From NCBI GenBank assembly GCA_019637175.1, contig JAHBWD010000064.1, positions 1 through 51,208 of the forward strand: a DNA stretch of 51,208 nt. The letters are read 5' to 3'. Shown in pieces: positions 8,159-15,552 of the stretch (position 1 is the first letter of the stretch; the number at the start of each line of letters is the position of its first letter). This DNA comes from Labilithrix sp. Lineage in GTDB: Bacteria; Myxococcota_A; Polyangia; Polyangiales; Polyangiaceae. A model generated the notes under the pieces. The model was not told the DNA's origin. It made no database searches and saw nothing but the letters and a program-made list of their open reading frames with translations. Made by a program: the position numbers and the translations under genes.

Positions 8159-9610
8159 GTGCGCCGGCTCTCGTTCGCTCTCGCGATCGTCGCGATCCTG
8201 GGTTGCGGGCGCGTGACCTCGCCCGAGCCGCGCGTCACGCGCGCGGCGCCTCCACGCGCGCGCGATGCGATCGCGGGCGAGTACGCCGTGACGTGGATCC
8301 CCGCCGGCGGTCTGCTCGAGGTCGACGCGCGCATGACCGGCGCAGGCGCGACGCTGAGCGTCGAGCGCGGCGCGGAGCGCTTCGTCCGCGACGTCGAGGT
8401 CTCGCCCGATCGCGACCCGCCGCGATGGGCGCCCGCGCGTCGTCGGGGCGCGCTCTTCGACGCCGCGCCGTGCGCGGAGGGGCCTTGTCGCGTCCGGTAT
8501 CGCGTCGCGCTCCGCGAAGCGGCGCGGCACATCGACGATCTCGACGTCGCGAGCGAGGAAGGCGAGATCGTCGAGGCGCCGCCCTCGACGTGGCTCCTCG
8601 CGCCCGCAGAGGCGGCGCGCGATCTGCGCCTCCGTTTTCGGGTCGCGTGCCCCGAAGGCGCACGCTTCGTCACCGGCGTCTTCCCTTCGAAGGAAGCGAA
8701 CGGCGCGTGGGACATTTCGATCGACGATCTCTGGACGGCGCCCTACACGGCGTTCGGTCCGATGCGCGTGCGTATGGTCCCAGTGAAGGGAGGCACCGTG
8801 CAGCTCGCGATCGGTCCGGGCAAGCTGTCGGTCGGCGACGACGATCTCGTCGCGTGGACCGAGGCGAGCGCGCGCGCGGTCGCGTCGTGGTTCGGCAGGT
8901 TCCCGATGCCCACCGCGCTCGTCCTCGTCGTCGTCGCGCGCGGACCTTGGGTCGGCGGCGGGCGAACGCTCGCGGGCGGCGGCGGCACCGTGTTCATGCG
9001 AGCGGGTGCAGGCGCGACCCTCTCGGCGTACCGCGACGATTGGGTCCTCACGCACGAGATGATCCACCTCGCGTTCCCGTCCGTTCCGCGCGAGAGCGAC
9101 TGGGCCGAGGAGGGCATCGCGACGTATGCGGAGCCCTTCGCCCGCGTGCGCGCGGGCACGCTCAGCGAAGAGGAGGCCTGGCGCGGCGTCGTCGAGGGCT
9201 TGCCTCACGGCTTGCCCGCGCCGGGCGACCGCGGCCTCGACCGCACGCCGACGTGGGGGCGCATCTACTGGGGCGGCGCGCTCTTCTGGCTGCTCGCCGA
9301 CGTCGAGATTCGCAAGCGCTCCGAGAATCGACGCGGGCTCGAGCACGCGCTCCGCGGGGTGCTCGAAGCCGGAGGGAGCAACGCGGTGCGCTGGCCGCTC
9401 GCCGACGTGCTCGCCGCGGGCGATCGCGCGACGGGCGAGGGCGTGCTCGGAGAGCTCCACGCGGCCATGGGGACGCACCCGCACCCCGTCGACCTCGGCG
9501 CGCTCACGCGATCGCTCGGCGTCGAGGTGAGCCGAGGTCGTGTGTCGTTCGACGACCACGCGCCGCTCGCGCACATCCGGCGCGCGATCACCCACGGCGA
9601 CGAGCAATGA
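8159..9610 (+). CDS. Lipoprotein metallopeptidase of the gluzincin (M1/M61-like) type
   Basis: 483 residues from GTG 8159. A signal peptide ends in the lipobox AILGC (Cys about residue 16), so the protein is probably anchored in a membrane facing the periplasm. An N-terminal beta-rich region (about 40-220) resembles the scaffold domain before M1/M61 catalytic domains. HEMIH at 299-303 supplies the two zinc histidines and catalytic glutamate. WAEEGIATY at 315-323 supplies the likely third ligand, E317 or E318. The spacing HExxH-x13/14-E is shorter than the x18 typical of M1. The gene lies 10 bp after the DUF6918-like gene, and its stop overlaps possible upstream starts of the next gene. Substrate unknown. 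Confidence 0.82.
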   Translation: MRRLSFALAIVAILGCGRVTSPEPRVTRAAPPRARDAIAGEYAVTWIPAGGLLEVDARMTGAGATLSVERGAERFVRDVEVSPDRDPPRWAPARRRGALFDAAPCAEGPCRVRYRVALREAARHIDDLDVASEEGEIVEAPPSTWLLAPAEAARDLRLRFRVACPEGARFVTGVFPSKEANGAWDISIDDLWTAPYTAFGPMRVRMVPVKGGTVQLAIGPGKLSVGDDDLVAWTEASARAVASWFGRFPMPTALVLVVVARGPWVGGGRTLAGGGGTVFMRAGAGATLSAYRDDWVLTHEMIHLAFPSVPRESDWAEEGIATYAEPFARVRAGTLSEEEAWRGVVEGLPHGLPAPGDRGLDRTPTWGRIYWGGALFWLLADVEIRKRSENRRGLEHALRGVLEAGGSNAVRWPLADVLAAGDRATGEGVLGELHAAMGTHPHPVDLGALTRSLGVEVSRGRVSFDDHAPLAHIRRAITHGDEQ

Positions 9611-9623
9611 TGTCGCCTCGTGG

Positions 9624-9629
9624 TACGCT
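9624..9629 (+). promoter_or_regulatory. -10-like hexamer TACGCT, leaderless position
   Basis: TACGCT lies 7 nt before ATG 9637, where a transcript would begin at or next to the start codon. No Shine-Dalgarno sequence is present there. It supports the internal start that gives a clean signal peptide. Confidence 0.35.
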
Positions 9630-9636
9630 CTCCGCG

Positions 9637-10380
9637 ATGGGTGGGCGTGCTCTCCTCACGGTCGCCGCGGTCGCCGGCGTCATGCTCGCGTCGTCGAGCG
9701 CCCGCGCGCAGATGCCGCCGCCGCAGCCGCCGGGCCAGATCGTGCAGATGCAGCCTCAGGTGCAGACCGTCGCGCCGCCCGCGCAGGGCAGCGTACGGAT
9801 GCACTTTCGGATGTTCCGCAGCAAGGGCTACGGCCGCATCTACGTGCTGAGGAGCGACGGATCGAGCGGCCTCGTCTGCAGGACGCCGTGCACCGCGGAC
9901 GTGCCGGTGGGCGCGCAGATGCGCGCGACCGTCGGCGAGAACGACGAGCCGCACTTCTTCGCCGTTCCCGCCGACATGGGGCAGGAGATCGACGTCGAGA
10001 TCAGAGGACCCTCCGTCGGCGCGCTCGTGGGCGGCATCGTGATGCTCGGCACCGGCGGCGCCCTGCTGCTCTCGGGCGCGATCCTCGTCGCGCTCGCGGG
10101 CGACACGCGCAACAGCATCATCGACACCGAGTCGCTCTACCGAACGACGGGCTATGTCTGCATCGGCATCGGGGCGGGTGTGGCGATCGGCGGCCTCGTG
10201 CTCCTGCTCACGCGATCCACCGAGCCCCGCGTCGAGGCGGATCCCCATCGGCAGGGAGGCGATCGCTACTACGGGCGCGAGGAGACGATGCTCTCCGACG
10301 TCGCCGCGGCCAAGCCGCGCGATCCGTCGACCGCGATCCCGCCGGCTCCGGTCGCGCCGGTCTTGAATTTCTCGTTCTGA
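9637..10380 (+). CDS. PEGA-like exported membrane protein
   Basis: 247 residues from ATG 9637, chosen because it gives a compact signal peptide (MGGRALLTVAAVAGV to SSSARA) with a cleavage site near ARA-Q. Starts at 9607 or 9610 overlap the upstream stop and would add ten residues. After a Gln/Pro-rich stretch, the segment YVLRSDGSSGLVCRTPCTADVPVG is typical of the PEGA-like surface domain common in myxobacterial envelope proteins, with the Cys-x-x-x-Cys pair of the LVCRTPC type. Two hydrophobic helices follow (VGALVGGIVMLGTGG.. and VCIGIGAGVAIGGLVLLL), then a Pro-rich tail. No function is known. It probably sits in the cell envelope and may be co-transcribed with the peptidase. Confidence 0.75.
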   Translation: MGGRALLTVAAVAGVMLASSSARAQMPPPQPPGQIVQMQPQVQTVAPPAQGSVRMHFRMFRSKGYGRIYVLRSDGSSGLVCRTPCTADVPVGAQMRATVGENDEPHFFAVPADMGQEIDVEIRGPSVGALVGGIVMLGTGGALLLSGAILVALAGDTRNSIIDTESLYRTTGYVCIGIGAGVAIGGLVLLLTRSTEPRVEADPHRQGGDRYYGREETMLSDVAAAKPRDPSTAIPPAPVAPVLNFSF

Positions 10381-10390
10381 TCCGAGCCGC

Positions 10391-11905
10391 TCAGCTCCCC
10401 GCGAGCGCGATCGTCTCGGCGAGGGCCGCCTCGATCGCCGTGATGCTGAACGGCTTGTCGAGGCGAACGTTCGGGATCTCCGTGAGGAAGGTCATCGCCT
10501 TCCGCGTGAAGACGCCGCCGCTCATGAAGACGAAGCGGCGCTCCATGCCGGGTCGCTCCTTCTTGATCGTCGCGTGCACGTCCATTCCGGTCACCGAGGG
10601 CATCATCAGATCGCAGAGCACGGCGTCGTAGGCGCCGTCGGCGCAGAGCCGGGCGACGGCCTCGGCGCCCGAGGTCACGACGTCGACCTCGTGTCTGTAC
10701 AAAAGGCGCTGGAGGCACCTGCCGATCGCCGGCTCGTCGTCGACGACGAGGATGCGCCATCGCGCCGTGTCGGCGCGCGGCGCCGGTGTCGCGCTCACGG
10801 GCGACGTCTCTTCGTGCGCAGGCAACGTGATCCGGAAGGTCGTGCCTTCGCCGACGCGGCTCTCGACCGAAAGCTCGCCGCCGAGCTGGACGATCATGCG
10901 ATGGGAGATCGCGAGGCCCAGCCCGGCGCCGACGCCCAGCGCCGTGAAGAAAGGATCGAAGACGCGATCCACCATCTCCGGCGGAATGCCAGGGCCGTTG
11001 TCGGAGACCTCGATCCCGACGCGCCCGCTCTCCAACCGCTGCGAGCGCACCGTGACGCGAGGCGCGCGGTCGAGAGCGGGGCGGGAGTCGAACGACTGCA
11101 CGGCGTGGCCGATCAGGTGCGCCAGCGCCTGCTCGAGACGCGACGGCGATCCGACGACGTGGGGCGTCTCGCTCACCTCGAGCACGAGCTCGATGCGCGG
11201 GCCGACGGCGTGGGCGAGGAGGCGCTCGACCGCGGCGATCACCGCGCCGAGATCGGCGCTGGCCCCCGGCGCGGTCTCGGGCCGGGCGAACGTCTGCAGA
11301 TCGCGGACGATGGCGCTCACGCGGTCGAGGCCGGTCCGGAGCTCGTCGAAGATCCGCGTCGTCTCCGGGCCCGGCCCCACGAGCTTCTCGAGCGACGAGA
11401 GACCGAGCCACACGTACGAGAGCGGGTTGTTGATCTCGTGCGCGACGCCCGCGGCGAGCGTGCCGAGCGCGCTCAGCCGATCGGAGCGCGCGAGCTGCTC
11501 GCTCGCTCGCGCGCGATCGGTCACGTCGCGCGCGAGCGCGACGGTCGCCGGCGCGCCGTCCCAATCGAGGAACAACGAGCTGATCTCGACGACGAGCGAG
11601 GAGCCGTCGAGCCTTCGCGCTCGATACTCTTGGGGCGCGAGCGGCCGGCCCTCGCGGAGCATGTGGCCGATGCGCTCGCCCATTCTCGCGAGCTCGTCGG
11701 GGCCGAGGAACGTCGACATGTGCTTGCCGACGAGATCCTCCGGGTCGTCGTAGCCGAGCATGCGGCTCGCGGCGGGGTTGAGGAAGAGGATCGTCGCTTC
11801 ACGCGAGACGACGATCCCGTCGGGGGCGGCGTCGATGACGTTGCGAAAGCGCGATTCCGCCGGAGCCGTGCTGACGACCGTGTTCGTCGGCTGCCCCTCC
11901 GTCAT
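10391..11905 (-). CDS. PAS-containing hybrid histidine kinase with C-terminal receiver
   Basis: 504 residues from ATG 11905. PAS domain at about 18-130 (FRNVIDAAPDGIVVSRE). HisKA at about 140-205 with phospho-acceptor H156 in LAAGVAHEINNPL. HATPase domain at about 215-362 with DNGPGIP (302-308) and GAGLGLAIS (326-334). Receiver at about 384-502 with D389/D390, phospho-acceptor D432 and K484. No transmembrane segment is visible, so it is probably cytosolic. The N-box is odd: H263 and H267 stand where most kinases have two asparagines (NLLxNA), and one of these normally binds the Mg-ATP complex. ATP binding may therefore be weakened. The gene converges with 9637-10380, with a 10-bp gap. Confidence 0.9.
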   Translation of the reverse strand: MTEGQPTNTVVSTAPAESRFRNVIDAAPDGIVVSREATILFLNPAASRMLGYDDPEDLVGKHMSTFLGPDELARMGERIGHMLREGRPLAPQEYRARRLDGSSLVVEISSLFLDWDGAPATVALARDVTDRARASEQLARSDRLSALGTLAAGVAHEINNPLSYVWLGLSSLEKLVGPGPETTRIFDELRTGLDRVSAIVRDLQTFARPETAPGASADLGAVIAAVERLLAHAVGPRIELVLEVSETPHVVGSPSRLEQALAHLIGHAVQSFDSRPALDRAPRVTVRSQRLESGRVGIEVSDNGPGIPPEMVDRVFDPFFTALGVGAGLGLAISHRMIVQLGGELSVESRVGEGTTFRITLPAHEETSPVSATPAPRADTARWRILVVDDEPAIGRCLQRLLYRHEVDVVTSGAEAVARLCADGAYDAVLCDLMMPSVTGMDVHATIKKERPGMERRFVFMSGGVFTRKAMTFLTEIPNVRLDKPFSITAIEAALAETIALAGS

Positions 11906-11913
11906 GGGAGGCG

Positions 11914-11919
11914 AGTATA
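11914..11919 (-). promoter_or_regulatory. -10-like hexamer TATACT, leaderless position
   Basis: On the reverse strand TATACT (five of six matches to TATAAT) lies 8 nt before the ATG of the hybrid kinase at 11905. The spacer is C-rich and has no Shine-Dalgarno sequence, so a leaderless transcript is predicted. I see no TTGACA-like -35 at the usual distance. Confidence 0.5.
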
Positions 11920-11923
11920 CCTC

Positions 11924-13246
11924 TCAACGCGGCGACGCGAGCGCTCGGTCGACCGCCGCGCGAAACGTGGCGATGGGTTGTGCACCGACCACCCTCCGCC
12001 CGTTCACGAACGTCGTCGGTGTGCCGTCGACGTGCAGGCGCGCGGCCTGCTTTTCGTCGGCGACGAGGCGCGCTTCGGTCCGTGGATCGGCGAGGTCTCG
12101 GTCGAATCGAGCGAGCTCGAGGCCCGCCTCCGTTGCATATTGCCTCAGCGCGTCACGACCGAGCGCGTCGCGGTGGGCGACGAGCACGTCGTGGTACTCC
12201 CAGAACCTGCCCTGCGCATCCGCAGCGATCGCGGCCTTCGCGGCGAGGCGGGCGTGCTCGTGCATCGGCAAGGGATTGTGCTTGAACGCGACGCGCACCT
12301 TCCCTGGATAGGCCTTCTCGAGCTGGCCCAGCGTCGCCTCGAGCTTGACGCAGTAGGGGCACTCGAAGTCGCTGAAGACGGTGACCGTCACGGGCGCGGT
12401 GCGCGCGCCGCGAACGGGAGCGCCCGCGAGGGCGACGTCGACCACGGCGTCGTCGGCGTCGGGCTGGCGCGTCGGTGCGGGTGACGGCTCCGACGACGCG
12501 AGGATCGTCGCGTACACGCGCTCGCGCGGCACGCCGCCAGCCACGATCTCGCGCGCCTTCGCGAGCTCTTCGTCGACGAGCGCGCGAAACTGCTCGTACG
12601 GACGCGCGCCGAGCAGCCGCCGTCCGTTGACGAAGAACGTCGGTGTGCCCGTCGCGCCGAGCTGGTTCGCGAGCGCTTCGGAGATCGCGAGCGCCTTGGC
12701 CGTCGACGGACCCTTGCGCGCCGCATCGAACGCGCGCACGTCGAGCCCGATGGCCCGCGCGGAGGCGACGAGCCCCGCGTCGTCGAGCGCGCCGCGATCG
12801 GCGAAGAGGCGCGCGTGCATCGCTTCGGCGCGGCCTTGCTCGGCCGCGGCGAGGAGCGCGCGCGCCGCGGGCGCGGCGTCGTCGTGCATCGGCAGCGGGC
12901 GATTCGCGAGGACGATGCGCAGGTCTTCGCCGAGCTCCTCGCGCAGCGTCGCGAGCGTTCGATCGGCCTTCGCGCAGTACGGACACTGATAGTCGCTGAA
13001 CGCCACGATCGTCACGAGCGCGCGCGCGCTCCCGATCGCGGGGAGGCCGTCGATCGGAACGCGCACCGCGGCGGGCGCGTCCGAAGCGGCGCGCGCCGCC
13101 GGGGAGGGCGGCGCGGGGGCCGCGGGCGCGGCCGGCGTGGGGTCGAGCGCGGGCGCGGCGTTCGCGCGATCGTCGTACTCGGGCCTCGCGCACTGGCACG
13201 TGAGGAGCGTGAGCGTCAGGGCGAGGAGAGAGCCGAGCGTCTTCAT
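11924..13246 (-). CDS. Tandem DsbA-like thioredoxin-fold lipoprotein
   Basis: 440 residues from ATG 13246. The signal peptide MKTLGSLLALTLTLLTCQC has two cysteines (C17, C19) suitable for lipid attachment, then a Pro/Ala linker to about residue 60. Two DsbA-type domains follow. The first (about 62-245) has FSDYQCPYC with C88/C91 and cis-proline P202 in GTPTFFVNGRR. The second (about 265-438) has FSDFECPYC with C296/C299 and cis-proline P410 in GTPTTFVNGRR. Both keep a PLPMH segment, so the gene arose by internal duplication. CPYC active sites suggest dithiol oxidase or disulfide isomerase activity in the periplasm. The gene follows the sigma and anti-sigma-like pair on the same strand after 30 bp, so it may be part of that regulon. 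Confidence 0.9.
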   Translation of the reverse strand: MKTLGSLLALTLTLLTCQCARPEYDDRANAAPALDPTPAAPAAPAPPSPAARAASDAPAAVRVPIDGLPAIGSARALVTIVAFSDYQCPYCAKADRTLATLREELGEDLRIVLANRPLPMHDDAAPAARALLAAAEQGRAEAMHARLFADRGALDDAGLVASARAIGLDVRAFDAARKGPSTAKALAISEALANQLGATGTPTFFVNGRRLLGARPYEQFRALVDEELAKAREIVAGGVPRERVYATILASSEPSPAPTRQPDADDAVVDVALAGAPVRGARTAPVTVTVFSDFECPYCVKLEATLGQLEKAYPGKVRVAFKHNPLPMHEHARLAAKAAIAADAQGRFWEYHDVLVAHRDALGRDALRQYATEAGLELARFDRDLADPRTEARLVADEKQAARLHVDGTPTTFVNGRRVVGAQPIATFRAAVDRALASPR

Positions 13247-13276
13247 GCACGGCTCTTTGCCGGAAGCGCCGATGAG

Positions 13277-13744
13277 TTACGGCTCGCAGATCGCGATGGC
13301 GTCGTGGCTCGCCGGCGCGCCGCACGAGAGGATCTCGCGGACCGCGATCGGCGACGACGACATGAGCGGCTCGGCCTCGGTGGCCGAGGTGGCGCACGCG
13401 GAGTAGCCGTGAAGCGGAGAGGCGAGCGGAGCGGCGCAGGCGAGCGGCTCCGCGATCGTGACGCCGGGCGCGGGAGCGATCGCCGTCGCGACGCTCGCGC
13501 GCGGCTCGCGGTTCACCCAAGCCGCGCACAGAAAGAGCGCGGCGACGCAGGCGGCCGAGAGGTGACCGCGCCGCGCGAGGCGAGCCAGCACGCCGCGCGC
13601 GGGCGCCTTCGCTTCTCGCGCGATCCGCGCCTCGACGGCGAGGCCGATCTCGGCGGGCGGCGCGAGCTCGGGACGCTCGGCCCTGCGAGCGAACAGGGCG
13701 CGCTCGAGACTCTCGTCATCGTCGAGGTCGTCGAGGCGGATCAC
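13277..13744 (-). CDS. Putative anti-sigma membrane protein with a cysteine-bearing tail
   Basis: 155 residues from GTG 13744, whose GTGA overlaps the stop of the sigma-factor gene by 4 bp. This coupling is typical of sigma/anti-sigma pairs. The N-terminal about 55 residues are acidic to mixed (MIRLDDLDDDESLERALF) and would lie in the cytosol. One transmembrane helix follows at about 75-92 (HLSAACVAALFLCAAWV). The roughly 60-residue outer tail carries four cysteines (PLACAAP, GYSACATS, EILSCGAP, AIAICEP). I see no zinc-binding HxxxCxxC motif, so it is not a ZAS-type anti-sigma factor. Its role as anti-sigma factor is inferred from context. The tail cysteines and the DsbA-like neighbour suggest redox sensing outside the membrane. 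Confidence 0.65.
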   Translation of the reverse strand: MIRLDDLDDDESLERALFARRAERPELAPPAEIGLAVEARIAREAKAPARGVLARLARRGHLSAACVAALFLCAAWVNREPRASVATAIAPAPGVTIAEPLACAAPLASPLHGYSACATSATEAEPLMSSSPIAVREILSCGAPASHDAIAICEP

Positions 13745-14349
13745 GGCGCGCCTCCGCGTTCGTAGTCGGCCATCGTCGAGCGCAGCACCTCGCGCGCGCG
13801 GAAGATCTCGACCTTCACCTTGGCGACCGAGAAGCCCATGAGCTCGGCGATCGCTTCGTACGAGAGCGCGTGATCGAGGCGCAGGAGGAGCATCGCCTTG
13901 CGATCGTCGGAGAGGTGCTCGAGCGCGGCGGCGACGATGCGCACGGCCTCGCGCCCCATCGCCTCGGACTCGGGCGATCCTGAGGCGGCGACCTCGGGCG
14001 CCTCGACCGCCGTGATGACGCGGCGGGCGCGAAATCGCGCGCGGCGGATCTCGAGCGAGACGTTGCGCGCGATCCCGAAGAGCCACGGAGCCACCGGCGC
14101 GCCTTCGCGGAGCGACTCCATGCTCCGGTACGCGCGCACGAACGTCTCTTGGGTGGCGTCGGCGGCGAGCGCCGCGTCGCCCAGCAGATCGCGCAAGAAG
14201 CGGTGGATGCGCGCGCCGTGCTCGGCGTAGAGACGCGTGATCGCCGCGTGACTCGCCGTGCGCGCGCGCTCTCTCTCTCCCTCGTCGGAGGGCGCGAGCT
14301 CGCCCGCGAGCGGGGAGAAATGGACCAAGGGATCGCGCAAGGTCGCCAC
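13741..14349 (-). CDS. ECF-type RNA polymerase sigma factor
   Basis: 202 residues from GTG 14349, with AGAGGA about 9 nt upstream as ribosome site. Region 2 spans about 35-105: ITRLYAEHGARIHRFLRDLLGD, then ADATQETFVRAYRSMES, then PVAPWLFGIARNVSLEIRRAR. Region 4 spans about 140-195: LSDDRKAMLLLRLDHALSYEAIAELMGFSVAKVK, with the helix-turn-helix at its end. No extra C-terminal domain is present. The protein would direct RNA polymerase to promoters controlled by the coupled membrane protein downstream, and probably to its own operon, which includes the tandem DsbA lipoprotein. The signal is unknown; a thiol or envelope stress is the natural guess. Confidence 0.92.
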   Translation of the reverse strand: MATLRDPLVHFSPLAGELAPSDEGERERARTASHAAITRLYAEHGARIHRFLRDLLGDAALAADATQETFVRAYRSMESLREGAPVAPWLFGIARNVSLEIRRARFRARRVITAVEAPEVAASGSPESEAMGREAVRIVAAALEHLSDDRKAMLLLRLDHALSYEAIAELMGFSVAKVKVEIFRAREVLRSTMADYERGGAP

Positions 14350-14546
14350 GATTCACGTCCTCTTTGCCGGCCCCGGGCGAAAGTTACGAGGCGATCGCCG
14401 GATCGATGAACCCCGCGCGCCGGCGCGGCATTCCCGACGCGCCCGCGATCGCGGCCGGGCGCGTCACCGGCGACGCGCCCGCGTGAGACGGCGCGAGAAT
14501 TCGCTCCTCGTTCGTGGCACGAGCGGTGCAAACTGCCGGCGCTTCC

Positions 14547-15527
14547 ATGCGCCACGCCGTCATCCGCAGCACGGGGATGTACCTCCCGGAGATCGAAGTC
14601 TCGAACGACGTCCTCCGAACGCGGTTCGATCCCGAGACGATCGACAAACTCGAAGCGAGCACCGGCATCACCACGCGGTGGTACGCGCCCGACGACTGGG
14701 CGACGTCCGATCTCGCGGTCCGCGCCGCGCGCCACGCGCTCTCGCGCGCCGACGTTCGCGCCGAAGACGTCGATCTCGTCGTCGTCGGAACCGACTCGCC
14801 GGACTACGTCACGCCTTCGACGTCGGTCGTCGTCGCGCACAAGCTCGGCGCCGCGTCTGCGGGCACGTACGACGTCGGCTGCGCGTGCGCCTCGTTCCCC
14901 ACGGCGCTCGCGACGGCAGGCGGCCTCCTGGCCACGAACCCCTGGATGAACCGCGCGCTCGTCATCGGCGCGTACATGATGCGGAAGCTCGCCGATCCCG
15001 GCGACAGCACCATCTTCTTCTACGGCGACGGCGCGGGCGCCGCGCTCCTCGAGCGATCGGAGGAGCCCGGGCTGATGGCGGCGGCGTTCCGCGCCGACGG
15101 CGCGTACGCGAAGCAGTGGGCGATCGCGAGCGGCGGCACCGCGGAGCCCGCGACCGAGGCCTCCGTTCGCGCAGGTCGCACGCAGGTTCGCTTGCTCGAG
15201 AAGTATCCTCCCGAGGTGAACGACGAGGGCTGGCCGGCGATCGTCCGGAGCCTCGCGGCGCGGAACGGCTTCGCGATCGCGGACATCGACCTCGTCGTCT
15301 TCACGCAGGTGCGCAAGCGCACGATCGAGAAGGTCATGCGCACCCTCGAGCTGCCGATCGAGAAGACGCACACGGTCATGGAGAAATGGGGCTACACCGG
15401 CTCGGCTTGCCTCCCGATGGCCCTCCACGACGCGGTCGAGCGCGGCCGCGTTCGGCCGCGGGATCTCGTCGTGCTCGTCGGATCCGGCGTCGGCTACAAC
15501 CAGGCGGGGATCGCGTACCGAGCGTAG
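14547..15527 (+). CDS. Ketoacyl-ACP synthase III-like (FabH-like) enzyme lacking the His/Asn dyad
   Basis: 326 residues from ATG 14547, thiolase fold. The nucleophile is C114 in GCACASF, at the place of FabH C112. Aligning the C-terminal half with FabH, the PHQAN motif reads FTQVR (T253 instead of the catalytic His) and the GNTSAA motif reads GYTGSAC (Y283 instead of Asn). The decarboxylating His/Asn pair is therefore missing, which argues against a normal acetyl-CoA/malonyl-ACP condensation. Relatives with altered dyads include acyltransferases acting on secondary metabolites or other acyl carriers. The active-site context is otherwise intact, and the C-terminal SGVGYNQAG replaces the usual glycine-rich end. 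It stands just upstream of the kinase gene, with a 25-bp gap. Confidence 0.82.
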   Translation: MRHAVIRSTGMYLPEIEVSNDVLRTRFDPETIDKLEASTGITTRWYAPDDWATSDLAVRAARHALSRADVRAEDVDLVVVGTDSPDYVTPSTSVVVAHKLGAASAGTYDVGCACASFPTALATAGGLLATNPWMNRALVIGAYMMRKLADPGDSTIFFYGDGAGAALLERSEEPGLMAAAFRADGAYAKQWAIASGGTAEPATEASVRAGRTQVRLLEKYPPEVNDEGWPAIVRSLAARNGFAIADIDLVVFTQVRKRTIEKVMRTLELPIEKTHTVMEKWGYTGSACLPMALHDAVERGRVRPRDLVVLVGSGVGYNQAGIAYRA

Positions 15528-15540
15528 CGTCGAGGTCGGG

Positions 15541-15546
15541 TATGAT
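15541..15546 (+). promoter_or_regulatory. -10-like hexamer TATGAT, leaderless position
   Basis: TATGAT (five of six matches to TATAAT) lies 6 nt before GTG 15553 of the kinase gene, so transcription would start at the initiation codon. No ribosome site is visible. Confidence 0.5.
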
Positions 15547-15552
15547 GGGCCA

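Noticed and set aside
14350..14546. Small gene or ECF promoter in the largest gap
   Set aside because: No short reading frame with a ribosome site and no AAC / CGT promoter pair at proper spacing is visible; the gap holds GC-rich sequence and the ribosome site of the sigma gene only.
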